Assembly: GCA_965261315.1 (NCBI GenBank)
Contig: CBDHDM010000066.1
Location: 106,219-170,218 of the forward strand
Origin: Endozoicomonas sp965261315
GTDB lineage: Bacteria > Pseudomonadota > Gammaproteobacteria > Pseudomonadales > Endozoicomonadaceae
DNA: 64,000 nucleotides
Direction of reading: 5' to 3'
Numbering within the stretch: the first letter of the stretch is position 1; every line of letters begins with the position of its first letter. The position numbers and the translations under genes were made by a program. The notes beneath the pieces are model-generated. The model searched no databases. It was not told the DNA's origin and saw only the letters and a list, made by a program, of their open reading frames with translations. Of the stretch, positions 18,720 to 28,227 are shown piece after piece.

Positions 18720-18892
18720 TAATACCAATTGCATTTTCTAAATCCCATTGCGCTGCCGAGCTGGACAGAGATTCTGCGTTGAAGCTCCTCGCCATAGCTA
18801 ATACCCATAGGGCATAAAGGCTATGACTCGTCACTTCGCCTTTCTGCCCAGCTCATCATGCTAATACGGGGTTAGAAAATTTAATGGGTATA
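18720..18892. mobile_element. MITE-like inverted-repeat element
   Basis: The left end (TAATACCAATTGCATTTTCT then AAATCCC) and the inverse of the right end (TATACCCATTAAATTTTCTA then ACCCC) match at most positions over about 25 bp. The 173-bp element has no ORF. The interior contains the palindromic CATAGCTA/GGCTATG core also seen at 34199-34366. It lies just after the group II intron. Confidence 0.5.
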
Positions 18893-19105
18893 ATGTTTGC
18901 CAGATGATTGAGCTCAGCTCGAAAGTCTCATGCAAGGCTATAAATGGGAGCAGTTCTAGTGGTTGGGGTATAAGGCCTGTGCCTGCCAGGTAGGGGGAAA
19001 TAAGTTAAATGGAAAACTTTCTGACTATTTGGCCGGATTAAAATGGTAGGGCTTGTACCTGCTACAACCCCAAGGGGCCGACAACGGGCTTGGTTAAAAA
19101 AAGAC

Positions 19106-19133
19106 TTGCTTTTCAAGGTGTTCACGGTAATAT
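19106..19133 (+). promoter_or_regulatory. Promoter of tRNA-Ser
   Basis: TTGCTT (19106-19111), a 16-bp spacer and TAATAT (19128-19133) stand 13 bp before the mature tRNA 5' end. The GC-containing AGCCCTCG discriminator is typical of a stringently controlled tRNA promoter. Confidence 0.65.
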
Positions 19134-19146
19134 AGCCCTCGTTCCC

Positions 19147-19239
19147 GGTGAGGTGGCCGAGAGGCTGAAGGCGCTCCCCTGCTAAGGGAGTATACGGCTT
19201 ATACCCGTATCGAGGGTTCGAATCCCTCCCTCACCGCCA
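19147..19239 (+). tRNA. tRNA-Ser(GCU)
   Basis: A 93-nt class II tRNA starting GGTGAGGTGGCCGAGAGGCT. The anticodon loop CCCTGCTAAGG gives anticodon GCT. It has a long variable arm, T-loop GGTTCGAATCC and encoded CCA. It is close to E. coli serV. In many gammaproteobacteria this tRNA lies soon after csrA; here 9.6 kb of accessory DNA separates them. Confidence 0.97.
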
Positions 19240-19613
19240 TATATCCTTCCTGAATCCTCATTATTCTCTTCTTAATCTTGCAAGTTTTCTCTGTTTTCCT
19301 GAAGTGTCACAAGATGTGTCCATTCAACATAATGGGTTTAGTCTTATGGCTTTGTTTAGGTCTTCTTTTCCAAGTTAGATCAAAAGTCATCAATAGTGTG
19401 AATCTCAGGGGGTCGATAGGGCTTTAGCGGATTGAAATCACTACTTTTGCTCTGTTTTTGATGCTGGTTTAATATGTTTTTTTTCAGTGGGTTAGGGATT
19501 ATAAAGAGTGAAGAGGGGGAGGTTAGATAGTGTCAGTAGAAACAGTGTTCTTACAGGTAAATGCTATACCTATATAGAATAACTCATATTTCTAATCTGC
19601 AGGGAAGCAGTAT
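19240..19613. other. Intergenic, presumed regulatory region of the T3SS chaperone pair
   Basis: 374 bp, AT-rich. I see no ORF or terminator hairpin. A weak GGGAAG lies just before the chaperone ATG, and TATATAGAAT near 19571 could be a -10. Nothing else can be supported. Confidence 0.4.
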
Positions 19614-20093
19614 ATGAATGATTCATTGTTCAGCGCCTCCGATACTCAGACAATGGCTATTGTGGGGGACTATCTCGATCGCGGGGGAAGTCTGGCTGAA
19701 GCCAGCAATATCAGTGATGAGACTCAGGAGGCCGTCTATGAGCTGGCTTATCTGCAATATAATAATGGTCAGTTCGTAAAATCCGCTCGTTTATTCCAAT
19801 ACCTCTGCCTTTACAGTCAATGGAATTCTCGCTTTTTCATTGGCCTTGGTGCTTGCCAGCAAATGTTGAACCTGTATGGCCAGGCCATTGATACCTATCT
19901 TTATGCAGTCTCCCTGGACACCAATGACCCACACCCAATGATTTATGTGGGTGATTGCTATGTCGCTTTGCTGCAGTATCAAAAAGCAGAGCTTGCCTAT
20001 CAGGCTTCATTGCTAATGGTCAGAGAGTCAGATATCAGCAGCCCTGATGTCAGCAGGGTTAAAAAAATCATGACAGAGCTTTTAATGCACTGA
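19614..20093 (+). CDS. Type III secretion class II chaperone, SycD/LcrH/IpgC type (TPR)
   Basis: 159 residues. The core EAVYELAYLQYNNGQFVKSA, LFQYLCLYSQWNSRFFIGLG and ACQQMLNLYGQAIDTYLYAV matches the three tandem TPR-like repeats of SycD/LcrH, the cytoplasmic chaperones that hold hydrophobic translocators or effectors before secretion. Length fits the family (about 150-168). It is followed 13 bp later by a large acidic gene with its own AAGGAG site, an arrangement expected of a chaperone and its substrate. No secretion apparatus genes are in the window, so this is a satellite locus. Confidence 0.85.
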   Translation: MNDSLFSASDTQTMAIVGDYLDRGGSLAEASNISDETQEAVYELAYLQYNNGQFVKSARLFQYLCLYSQWNSRFFIGLGACQQMLNLYGQAIDTYLYAVSLDTNDPHPMIYVGDCYVALLQYQKAELAYQASLLMVRESDISSPDVSRVKKIMTELLMH

Positions 20094-20106
20094 AAGGAGT
20101 TTGTGT

Positions 20107-21294
20107 ATGGGGGGAGTATCAGGATCCGGGGAGTTAAAGGCAAAGCAGCTGGAACTTTCACCGGCGGAACTCGTAGCCAAAGAGATGATAGAAGAGGCGG
20201 GTGACAAGATTAAACCGGGTTTTGAGCAGACAAATTCTGTTTCTCAAGGTCGTCCAGATTCGGTTGAAAGTATTCTTTATTCGCCAGCTACTTCTGTTCC
20301 AACACTGCCAGCAGTTCTGCCAGATGCAGCGGTGGTTTCATCGGAAGACATTCAGGGGCTTCAGACGAAAGCTCTCGCAGCCAGAGATTTGTTGGGGCTT
20401 CTGTCTTCACCGGAGAAGGCCACTGTTTCTTCTGACAATAATGGTGTTGGAGAGTTGGAAGCGTCGGTTCAACAATCGTCAGATGTCAGGGGACTTTCAT
20501 CTTCTCCATTACAGGATGTGGCGGCGAAGGTGCAGGCCGGGCTAGCAGAGGCAGCTGATCCAGGTGTACAGGGTGCAGTGGGCATTTATGAAAGTAACGT
20601 CAGACAGTTGGCAGAGTCCATCCAGCAAGCACCTGATGCAGAGCGATCACCCTCACTTCAGGCACTGAGTATCGTTGCCTCCACTGCGTTACCATCTGCA
20701 GGGAGTATAGGCTCACTGGTACTGCAAAGAGTTATTGATGATATTGTTTCTCTCAATCGCGGTAGTAAGGGCGCATCGACTGTCGATGCACTGCATAATG
20801 CGGATCTTTATGGAATGCCAGAGCATGTGCGGTTAACTCTGTTGTCTGAGCGGTTGGGTATTGATCTGAACCCATTAGTAAGGGCGCGGGAAGAATATCT
20901 TGAGGGTATCGCTGTAACACAAAGAGGGGTATTCCTGTCGCTGGAGGCGCTGTCCAATGCTGAGTTTTTAAAGAGGTTACAAGAAGCCCGGCGAGAAGCT
21001 GAGACCAAGGATGAGCAGAATAGAGAAGTGGTGGAGAAATTGAAGCAGGCCATTGCAGCACTCAAAGCGGGCGAACCGAAATTTGCGGCTGAAATACTGA
21101 ATTCTGCCAGCCTGATAACGACTGCCATTGAGCAGATTGTTGCCAGATATACATCAGATGAGACGCCCGGGAGTTTAAGGCTGCACTTAAAAGAGCATCT
21201 CGCTCAGGCTCTGGGTAGTGTGATCCGGGAAGGTTCACTCCAGGATATGATGAAGAGACGTATAGAACTGCTTCAATCTGCGACAAGAGCCTGA
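20107..21294 (+). CDS. Putative type III secreted substrate of the upstream chaperone
   Basis: About 395 residues, not recognised by family. I place the start at the ATG at 20107 (MGGVSGSGELKAKQLELSPA) because AAGGAG lies 8 bp upstream. The first 150 residues are Ser/Pro/Ala-rich and probably disordered, as in many secreted proteins. From about 240 the protein is helical, with a charged coiled-coil-like stretch EFLKRLQEARREAETKDEQN and EVVEKLKQAIAALKAG. No signal peptide or transmembrane segment is evident. The role as an effector or translocator rests on position next to the chaperone and on composition. A terminator follows at 21366. Confidence 0.5.
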   Translation: MGGVSGSGELKAKQLELSPAELVAKEMIEEAGDKIKPGFEQTNSVSQGRPDSVESILYSPATSVPTLPAVLPDAAVVSSEDIQGLQTKALAARDLLGLLSSPEKATVSSDNNGVGELEASVQQSSDVRGLSSSPLQDVAAKVQAGLAEAADPGVQGAVGIYESNVRQLAESIQQAPDAERSPSLQALSIVASTALPSAGSIGSLVLQRVIDDIVSLNRGSKGASTVDALHNADLYGMPEHVRLTLLSERLGIDLNPLVRAREEYLEGIAVTQRGVFLSLEALSNAEFLKRLQEARREAETKDEQNREVVEKLKQAIAALKAGEPKFAAEILNSASLITTAIEQIVARYTSDETPGSLRLHLKEHLAQALGSVIREGSLQDMMKRRIELLQSATRA

Positions 21295-21365
21295 GCAGGT
21301 ATTTCATGCTCTTGATACCCATTTAATGAATGTGTGACGAATTTGCCCAATCACATTGATCGATA

Positions 21366-21393
21366 GCCCGGAAAACTACTTTCCGGGTTTTTT
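21366..21393 (+). terminator. Rho-independent terminator after the chaperone-substrate pair
   Basis: CCCGGAAA (21367-21374), an ACTAC loop, TTTCCGGG (21380-21387), then TTTTTT. A clean intrinsic terminator 72 bp after the stop. Confidence 0.85.
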
Positions 21394-21536
21394 CTATCTG
21401 GAATCAATATTTTTTGAAATTGATTTATGATTGCCTGATTAAAATTCTTTGCTTTAATGACTCATGGTGCTGTACTCGAAAAGGGAGTTCATTTGGTCAG
21501 CTTTTTACAATAAATATTTCAGAGTCATGATTATCA

Positions 21537-22312
21537 ATGAAGGTTGTCTATTTTGTTCTTTGTCTGGAGCTTTGCTTCAGTTCACTGTCATTTGCCTATG
21601 AGCCTGGTCAGCATCAATTAATCTCAAGCCTGTCCGTCAAACTCTATAATCAATGCCTTTCTGATGAAATGTACAATCTCTTCATTGATGATAAGGCAGC
21701 TTTGGAAATTTCTGATGCTGATGCTGGAGAAGATACCTATTTTAGCAAGGCTCCGAAAAGGGTGTTTAACTGGCATTTTTATAACCCTCACCTGGAAAAC
21801 AGGCAGAGATATGGTTTGATTAACCGCTCTATGAAAAATATGCTGGAAGATATTGAAAGTGGTGATATAAGAGCTGCTGACCGGTTCAGTACGGATCTTG
21901 CCATTTTATTGAAGATGTGACTGTGCCAGCTGCTGCTTTCAAATGAGCTGGTGATATTACTCGACCCTGCATCCAATAGAGGTCGTGTTTCCATAAAAAA
22001 ATCCGGTTCTGTTTTTTTGTTAATAATACAGCGCTGCTAACGTTGGATGCATTGGATCAGAACATTCCCGGGTGTGCCCTGCAATGGCGCTTTTTCTGGG
22101 ATTATGATTATCACCATGACTATTTCACTGGCTATCGGAATGAGTGGGATGAACGGGTGCCTATTGCTTTTGGTGATTCTGGATTACTGACCGCAGATTG
22201 TAAGATGACACAGGAAAAATACGCTGATTTTGTAAAAGAACGTCATTGGCAGGCTGTTGTCTCCGGGGTCGCTTTCCTTGCCGCTTATAAAATGGAGCAT
22301 CCTTCCAGGTGA
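21537..22312 (+). pseudogene. Secreted protein resembling zinc-dependent phospholipase C/P1 nuclease, disrupted
   Basis: It starts with a signal peptide (MKVVYFVLCLELCFSSLSFA) and reads HQLISSLSVKLYNQC and FNWHFYNPH. At about 21901 the frame slips: the shifted frame gives HFIEDVTVPA, the place where zinc-dependent phospholipases have a His-rich ..HFIQDMTVPAH motif, so one C seems missing from a CCC run. Two stop codons follow in that frame (near 21944 and 21989). The same shifted frame ends in LDALDQNIPGCALQWRFFWD and YDYHHDYFTGY to 22312. Family assignment is tentative, resting on the His/Asp spacing. Confidence 0.5.
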
Positions 22313-22421
22313 GAGAATACCATTCAGGAGGTTCTGAAAACTTCCCAACCCCTGCCGTTTATATTTTTTGATGGAAAAGGTAGAGTTCTGACTTCATAAA
22401 ATATAAATACAGGGACTTTCT

Positions 22422-22889
22422 ATGAAACTGGCTCGTATGACGATGTGTGGGATGCTTTTCGTATTCAGCTCCTTTTCTTTTGCCAATAGTGAAGCAGAGA
22501 AGGAGGCCGCCAGACTATTGAATGTGATGGGGGCTGAGACGGCCATTGAGCAGTCCATGAATCAGGTGATGGAGATGCAGATTCAACAGAACCCGGCATT
22601 GTTGCCATTCCGGCATGTCATTGCCGATTTCTTTGAACAGTATATGAGTTATGAGAGCCTGAAGCCTGAAATGGTGAAGCTGTATGCCGAAGAGTTCACG
22701 GCTGATGAACTCAGGGAGTTGAATGCTTTCTATCGCACACCCACTGGTCGAAAGACGATTGAAAAAATGCCGGTGTTGTTTGCCAGAGGTGGGCAGATTG
22801 GCATTCAGCGGGTAGAGCAGAACATTCACAAGCTGGAGGCGATGATCGTCGCAGAAACAGAACGCCTGCAGTTATCTGAACCCCAGTGA
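22422..22889 (+). CDS. Exported DUF2059-domain protein
   Basis: 155 residues. A signal peptide (MTMCGMLFVFSSFSFA core, cleavage after FA) is followed by a helical DUF2059-like domain: AARLLNVMGAETAIEQSMNQ, then LYAEEFTADELRELNAFYRT and PTGRKTIEKMPVL. That last segment (F..EEL..L..FY.TP.G.K) is the signature of the family. Its biochemical role is unknown; the members are periplasmic. A well-placed start is preceded by AGGGAC. It converges with the DMT permease gene; a hairpin lies between them. Confidence 0.8.
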   Translation: MKLARMTMCGMLFVFSSFSFANSEAEKEAARLLNVMGAETAIEQSMNQVMEMQIQQNPALLPFRHVIADFFEQYMSYESLKPEMVKLYAEEFTADELRELNAFYRTPTGRKTIEKMPVLFARGGQIGIQRVEQNIHKLEAMIVAETERLQLSEPQ

Positions 22890-22934
22890 AGGTTGTCTGA
22901 AGCATTCTCCCGATTGGTGACCGGTCATATTATT

Positions 22935-22954
22935 ACCCACGGTGCCCCGTGGGT
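22935..22954. terminator. Possible bidirectional terminator hairpin
   Basis: ACCCACGG, TGCC, CCGTGGGT forms a perfect 8-bp stem between convergent genes. T-runs on both sides are weak, so it is tentative. Confidence 0.4.
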
Positions 22955-22996
22955 ATTGTGATTCAGTTTCTGTGCAAGAGATGCATTGCTTTACGA

Positions 22997-23906
22997 TTAA
23001 TGGCTGGCTCTGCTCATTGAACTGTAAGTGGCACAGGCAACAATAATTATTCCTCCTGCTATCTGGAACCATGCCAGATGTTCTCCCAGCCATAGAATAG
23101 CGAAGGCTGCACCGAAAGCCGGTTCAGTACCCATCAATAGTGCAACCCGTGATGGTGAGGTTTTGCGGACACCATAGTTCTGGGCAAAAAATGCAAAGAT
23201 GGTGCAGAACAGAACCAGATAGAGCATGGTTAGCCAGAATGCCGGTGCTGTCGGAATCTGAAGATTGGTTTCCGGGTTGATCAATAGACACAGTAGCAGC
23301 GCACCGGCGCCGACAACTCCAGACTGGAGTGCGGTCAAACTAATGGATGAAAGCTGTCGTCCAATCATCAGTTTCTTGGTCACGATGGCCATGAAGCCTC
23401 TGAATACAGCCGCAAGGAGTATAAATCCATCGCCCTGATTGATGGTAGCTCCCAGCTCTTCGTTATAAGAGAGCAGGAATACACCGAGCAGGCATCCGGC
23501 AGCCTGCAGAAAAATCTTACCACCGGGATAACTTTTGAATACCGCCCATTCTATAAACGGGGTGATCAGTGCACAGAGGCTGATCAGAAATGCCGCATTG
23601 GATGCGGTGGTATTGGCTACTCCATAGGTTTCACAGAGGAAGATAGTGAGCAGTAGGCCCGCCGGTAGGCAGTGCATATTTCCAGTCTTTTGCGGCACCC
23701 GTTTTCAACTCTTTCGAAAGAATGGAGAATAAAATGCTGAACGTCATTAGAAACCGGATGGTTAGAAACCCCAGTATCGATACATAAGCAAGGGCTTCTT
23801 TGGTCAGTCCGTAACTGGTTCCCCAGAATATGGCGACCATCAGGAGTGAACATTCTGCGACGGGCCGTTTACGCTTGTAAAATCGTGATTCGAGTAATGC
23901 GTGCAT
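22997..23906 (-). pseudogene. EamA/DMT-superfamily permease, one frameshift
   Basis: An inner-membrane drug/metabolite exporter of about 300 residues with ten predicted helices. The N-terminal part from 23906 reads SLLMVAIFWGTSYGLTKEAL, the first EamA helix with its WG(T/S) motif. The frame slips near 23655 (YALPTG to LLLTIFLCETYG). The rest is intact: SNAAFLISLCALITPFIEW, then the second EamA domain to GTEPAFGAAFAILWLGEHLA, a family hallmark (EP..A...... LGE.L). A one-base error in the sequence would restore a normal gene. Substrate unknown. Confidence 0.75.
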
Positions 23907-24120
23907 AGCCTGCTGACTCTCTTGTTTTTATGGTTGGGTGAAAGCAATAACCAGAACATCGCGGTATGCAGTGCTCAGTTCGCTATTGGCCATTGAAATT
24001 GACGACACTGAATGCATGGTTGCTTCATCATTGGCCAACATAAGGTCGAATGGGTGGGGGCAGCTGGACTTCAGTCAGAGGTGTTCTGTTAGCATCGGTA
24101 ATTTTAATGTTTATGCTAAC

Positions 24121-25003
24121 ATGCCAGATCTGGCTGTTTTTGTCACAGTAGTTGACTGTGGCAGTTTTACTGCTGCTGGAAAGAAGCTAGGGACTACTCC
24201 TTCGGCAGTGAGCCGACAAATCTCGAGGCTGGAATCAGCCCTCTCAATAAAATTGCTGGAAAGAACGACGCGGCAGGTCAGGATTAGTGAATCCGGTAAG
24301 GCAACGTATGACTATTGTCGTGTTATGCTGGACTCAGCCAGAGAGGCAGTGCATGCCTCCAGTTACGATGAATCCGATCCTGCAGGTTATCTCCGAATAG
24401 CAGTGCCAAAAGCATTTGGAAAACAGATTCTCGAACCCCTGATTTTTCCTTTCCTGGCCCAGTACCCCAATATTCGCCTCAAGCTGAAGATAACTGATTA
24501 TTATGTGGATCCGATTAAGGATGAAGTGGATGCGATCTTCCGGATTACCGATAGCCCGACAGAAGGGCTGGTTTCCCGTTCTCTGGGGCAGGTAGAGCTG
24601 CAGCTCTGCGCAAGCCTAGAGTATTTGCGCCAATTTGGAACGCCTGAGCATCCCAAAGATCTGGTCAGACATAACTGCCTCTACCTGGGGGGAGAAAACT
24701 GATGATAACCAGTGGGGGTTTGTTTGCGGGGATCAGAAAGTCCGGGTTGCTGTGGATGGTCAGTATGCGGTGAATCACACTGAAATGCGGTTGAATGGTA
24801 TTCTGCAGGGGCTTGGAATTGGAATTTTGCCAAGCTTTACGGCTGAACCGGCATTGCGGGACGGAAAAATTGTGCAAGTGCTTGCAGACTGGAAAGTGAT
24901 GGGGAATTATCAGGGCTGTATTAATATTCAGTACCCCAGATCAAGGTATATGCCGACTCAGCTTCGCTGTTTCATTGATTATCTGATCAATGAGATGACA
25001 TAA
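24121..25003 (+). pseudogene. LysR-family transcriptional regulator, one frameshift in a G6 run
   Basis: The start at 24121 gives MPDLAVFVTVVDCGSFTAAG and KKLGTTPSAVSRQISRLESA, the LysR winged helix-turn-helix. LLERTTRQVRISESG follows. The effector domain continues to RHNCLYLGGEN, where a run of six G (24687-24692) shifts the frame. With five G it continues as EKTDDNQWGFVCGDQKVRV and ends at 25003 after GLGIGILPSFTAEPAL. Total about 294 residues, normal for the family. It is divergent from the DMT permease, a frequent LysR-target arrangement, so it plausibly regulates that gene. Confidence 0.8.
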
Positions 25004-25087
25004 GCGACGAATTACATTTGTTCGGGGGCAATATAATAGGCGCTGATGACAATATTTTTTAAACAAGAGCATCCGGTGGAGTAAACA

Positions 25088-25801
25088 ATGAGTACCGATA
25101 GAGTCAGTGCCCTGATAGTGGGCATGTCTGTTTTTCTGGGGCTTTCCTGTCTGGGGTATCTGGTGGCGAATGCTGCCATTGAGTACAAGCAGTATGAGCG
25201 AAGTGTCACAGTAAAGGGGTTATCTGAGCGGGAGTATCAGGCGGATATTGTCGTCTGGCCCATTCAGTATTCAGCGGCAGACAATGATCTGAAGTCTCTC
25301 TATGGCTCGATTGATAGCAATAACGGAAGGATTAAGGCTTTTCTGGAGAAGAGTGGTATCGCTTCTGATGAAATCAGTCTGATGTCACCTGATATTACGG
25401 ATAAGTCAGCTAACCAGTATGGCAACAGCAGCCGTCCCGAATTCCGCTACACGGCACTGCAAACGATTACGGTCTATTCACAAAATATTGTGGCAGTGCG
25501 CTCAGTAATGAGCCGGCTCTCTGAACTGGGCAGAGAGGGTATTGTTTTTACGGGTGGTTATGGTTCGCAGCCTGAGTATCTCTTCACTCGATTGAATGAT
25601 GTGAAACCGGAAATGATTGAAGAGGCGACCCGAAAAGCCAGGGAGGTAGCAGAGAAGTTTGCTACTGACTCAGAAAGTAAGCTTGGCAAAATCAAAAGAG
25701 CTTCCCAGGGGCAGTTTTCTATCAGCACCCGTGATCGTAACAATCCCCATATCAAGAAAGTCAGGGTTGTTTCTACCGTCGAGTACTATCTGTCTGATTA
25801 A
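25088..25801 (+). CDS. SIMPL-domain membrane-anchored protein
   Basis: 237 residues. One N-terminal transmembrane segment (VSALIVGMSVFLGLSCLGYL) anchors a periplasmic SIMPL (DUF541) domain: YERSVTVKGLSEREYQADIV, IKAFLEKSGIASDEISLM, FRYTALQTITVYSQNI, and the C-terminal ATRKAREVAEKFATDSESKL repeat-like helix with VRVVSTVEYYL. The E. coli relative YggE is linked to oxidative stress, but function is unknown. GGTGGAG precedes the ATG. Confidence 0.85.
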   Translation: MSTDRVSALIVGMSVFLGLSCLGYLVANAAIEYKQYERSVTVKGLSEREYQADIVVWPIQYSAADNDLKSLYGSIDSNNGRIKAFLEKSGIASDEISLMSPDITDKSANQYGNSSRPEFRYTALQTITVYSQNIVAVRSVMSRLSELGREGIVFTGGYGSQPEYLFTRLNDVKPEMIEEATRKAREVAEKFATDSESKLGKIKRASQGQFSISTRDRNNPHIKKVRVVSTVEYYLSD

Positions 25802-25930
25802 ATAGGTGTTTTTTATCCTGCAGCTCATGGTTGGAAGGTGAAAATGGTATTAGTTAACATTTAAACAGTCGTTAACCGCGACCACTTAATATGCTATTTT
25901 ATGCCACCTATATGAGGCAGTAAGGATTCG

Positions 25931-26923
25931 ATGCATCTTGAACTACAGAGTTCTATCGAGTCCGAAGGAGCAAATGTGACAGGTTCCAATGAGTCCTGCG
26001 AAGGACTGGTGTCGATTCGAGACTTTGTACGCTGGGGAGCGACCCGTTTTAACGAAGCGGGTCTGTTCTTTGGCCATGGCAGTGATAATGCCCTGGATGA
26101 ATCCCTTCATCTGGTCTTTCAGGTATTGCAGTTGCCCTGGGATCTTCCCGACAACTATCTTGACAGTCGTTTAACGCATCGTGAGCGTGACAAACTTGCC
26201 AATCTGATTGAAGAGCGGGCAGCCAGTCGTAAACCTTTGGCCTATCTTGTAAATCAGGCGTGGTTCTGCGATATGCCTTTTTATGTGGATGAACGGGTTC
26301 TGGTTCCGCGCTCACCCATTTCAGAGCTTATTCTTCAACAGTTTCAACCCTGGCTGGGTGATGTAGAGGTCAGCCGCGTGCTCGATCTGTGTTCCGGTTC
26401 CGGCTGTATTGGTATTGCCACTGCTCACGCGTTTCCTGAATCCCAGGTAGATTTACTGGATATTTCAGAGGATGCCCTGGAAGTGGCCAATATTAATATT
26501 GATCGTCATGAGCTGTGGGGAAGAGTACAGGCAATAAAATCAGACCTGTTTGAATTTTTCGATGCTTTGCCCGAACGGCCCAGGTATCAACTGATTTTGA
26601 GCAATCCACCCTATGTGGATGCTGAAGATATGTCCGATATGCCGGAAGAGTTTACCCATGAGCCAGAGCTTGGGTTGGCTGCCGGTGATGATGGGCTTGA
26701 TTTTGCCCGCTCCATTCTGGCTCAGGCCGGCGATTTCCTGGATGAGCAGGGTTTGCTGGTATTGGAAGTAGGTAACAGTCAATGGGCATTGCAGGATGAG
26801 TATCCGGAAGTACCTTTTGTCTGGCCGGACTTTGAAAAAGGTGGCCATGGCGTTCTGGTTCTGTCCGCTGAGGATTGCAGAAAGTATCAGTCATTGTTTA
26901 AGAACCGGTTAAAAGCCCTTTAA
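25931..26923 (+). CDS. prmB: 50S ribosomal protein L3 N5-glutamine methyltransferase
   Basis: Methylates a glutamine of ribosomal protein L3 using SAM. 330 residues. AdoMet motif I is LDLCSGSGCIGIATA, and the catalytic NPPY motif that binds the glutamine amide appears in LILSNPPYVDAEDM. The N-terminal helical domain includes KPLAYLVNQAWFCDMPFYVD and ERVLVPRSPISELI, matching PrmB more than PrmC/HemK. It is immediately upstream of aroC (35-bp gap), the standard gammaproteobacterial prmB-aroC pair. Confidence 0.93.
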   Translation: MHLELQSSIESEGANVTGSNESCEGLVSIRDFVRWGATRFNEAGLFFGHGSDNALDESLHLVFQVLQLPWDLPDNYLDSRLTHRERDKLANLIEERAASRKPLAYLVNQAWFCDMPFYVDERVLVPRSPISELILQQFQPWLGDVEVSRVLDLCSGSGCIGIATAHAFPESQVDLLDISEDALEVANINIDRHELWGRVQAIKSDLFEFFDALPERPRYQLILSNPPYVDAEDMSDMPEEFTHEPELGLAAGDDGLDFARSILAQAGDFLDEQGLLVLEVGNSQWALQDEYPEVPFVWPDFEKGGHGVLVLSAEDCRKYQSLFKNRLKAL

Positions 26924-26958
26924 GAATTTTCTGAAAATAAGAATGGGATCGCTTAAGT

Positions 26959-28044
26959 ATGGCAGGAAATAGTATAGGACAGCTGTTCAGGGTTACTACC
27001 TTTGGTGAGTCCCATGGTCTTGCCCTGGGCTGCATTGTTGATGGTTGCCCGCCCGGGATACCGTTGGCTGAAGCTGATCTTCAGGGTGACCTGGATCGAC
27101 GAAAGCCCGGTACTTCCAGGTTTACTACCCAGCGTCGTGAACCGGATGAGGTAAAAATTCTCTCGGGTGTATTTGAAGGTGTCACTACCGGAGCCCCCAT
27201 TGGTCTGTTGATCGAAAACCAGGATCAGCGTTCCAAAGATTATTCCAATATTAAGGACCTGTTCAGACCTGGGCATGCTGATTACACCTATACCCATAAG
27301 TACGGTGTTCGAGATTACCGCGGCGGTGGGCGATCTTCAGCCAGAGAAACGGCCATGCGCGTTGCAGCAGGGGCCATTGCCCGTAAGTTTCTGCAATCTC
27401 AGGGTGTTGAAATTATTGGCTGGTTATCCCGGATAGGTGACATCCGTACTGAGCAGTTTGACCAGAAGGAAATCAGAAATAACCCGTTCTTCTCACCGGA
27501 TGCCGGTAAGGTGCCAGAGATGGAAGCGCTGATTACCCGTCTTCGTTCAGAAGGTAACTCTGTTGGTGCCAGAGTCTCCGTGATGGCAACCGGTGTACCA
27601 CCAGGACTGGGAGAGCCGGTTTTTGATCGTCTTGATGCGGATCTGGCCCACTCACTGATGAGCATTAATGCTGTTAAGGGGGTTGAGATTGGGGATGGAT
27701 TTGCCAGTGTCAGTCAGAAGGGAACGGAGCATCGGGATGAAATGACGCCAGGCGGTTTTCTTTCAAATCATAGTGGTGGGACGTTAGGGGGTATCAGTTC
27801 AGGGCAGGATGTTATTGCTCATATTGCCCTGAAACCGACATCAAGTATTACTACACCAGGCAAGTCCATTGACATGCAGGGGCAGCCGGTTGAAGTGGTC
27901 ACCAAAGGGCGTCATGATCCTTGTGTCGGTATTCGAGCGGTTCCCATTGCCGAAGCTATGATGGCGATTACCTTGATGGATCATTTTATGAGACATCGGG
28001 CGCAAAATGCGGGTGTGGTTAGTCCTGCATATCGCATTGTTTGA
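26959..28044 (+). CDS. aroC: Chorismate synthase
   Basis: Converts EPSP to chorismate with reduced FMN, the last step of the shikimate pathway. 361 residues, normal length. GESHGLALGCIVDGCPPGI carries the conserved His near residue 17. RPGHADYTYTHKYGVRDYRG and GGRSSARETAMRVAAGAIA are the family signatures, and the second catalytic His is in MDHFMRHRA near the end (GIRAVPIAEAM just before). Co-oriented with prmB; a weak hairpin follows. Confidence 0.97.
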   Translation: MAGNSIGQLFRVTTFGESHGLALGCIVDGCPPGIPLAEADLQGDLDRRKPGTSRFTTQRREPDEVKILSGVFEGVTTGAPIGLLIENQDQRSKDYSNIKDLFRPGHADYTYTHKYGVRDYRGGGRSSARETAMRVAAGAIARKFLQSQGVEIIGWLSRIGDIRTEQFDQKEIRNNPFFSPDAGKVPEMEALITRLRSEGNSVGARVSVMATGVPPGLGEPVFDRLDADLAHSLMSINAVKGVEIGDGFASVSQKGTEHRDEMTPGGFLSNHSGGTLGGISSGQDVIAHIALKPTSSITTPGKSIDMQGQPVEVVTKGRHDPCVGIRAVPIAEAMMAITLMDHFMRHRAQNAGVVSPAYRIV

Positions 28045-28098
28045 TTCGAAGTAGAAGGATGACGATCCCGTTTATCTTCGTCAAGTGACTGATAATTC

Positions 28099-28119
28099 CT
28101 GCCCGTTCTATTCGGGCAG
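28099..28119 (+). terminator. Possible terminator hairpin after aroC
   Basis: CTGCCCG, TTCTATT, CGGGCAG is a perfect 7-bp stem 55 bp after aroC, but it has only TTG afterwards. Tentative. Confidence 0.35.
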
Positions 28120-28227
28120 TTGCTGATGTATTGATCTACAATAGCCACTGATCGTTGTACTGATCACTCTCTTCTGAAGTCAAGATTCATCAGCTTATTC
28201 CTGTTACGACGAAGGACGAAGTTAGTT

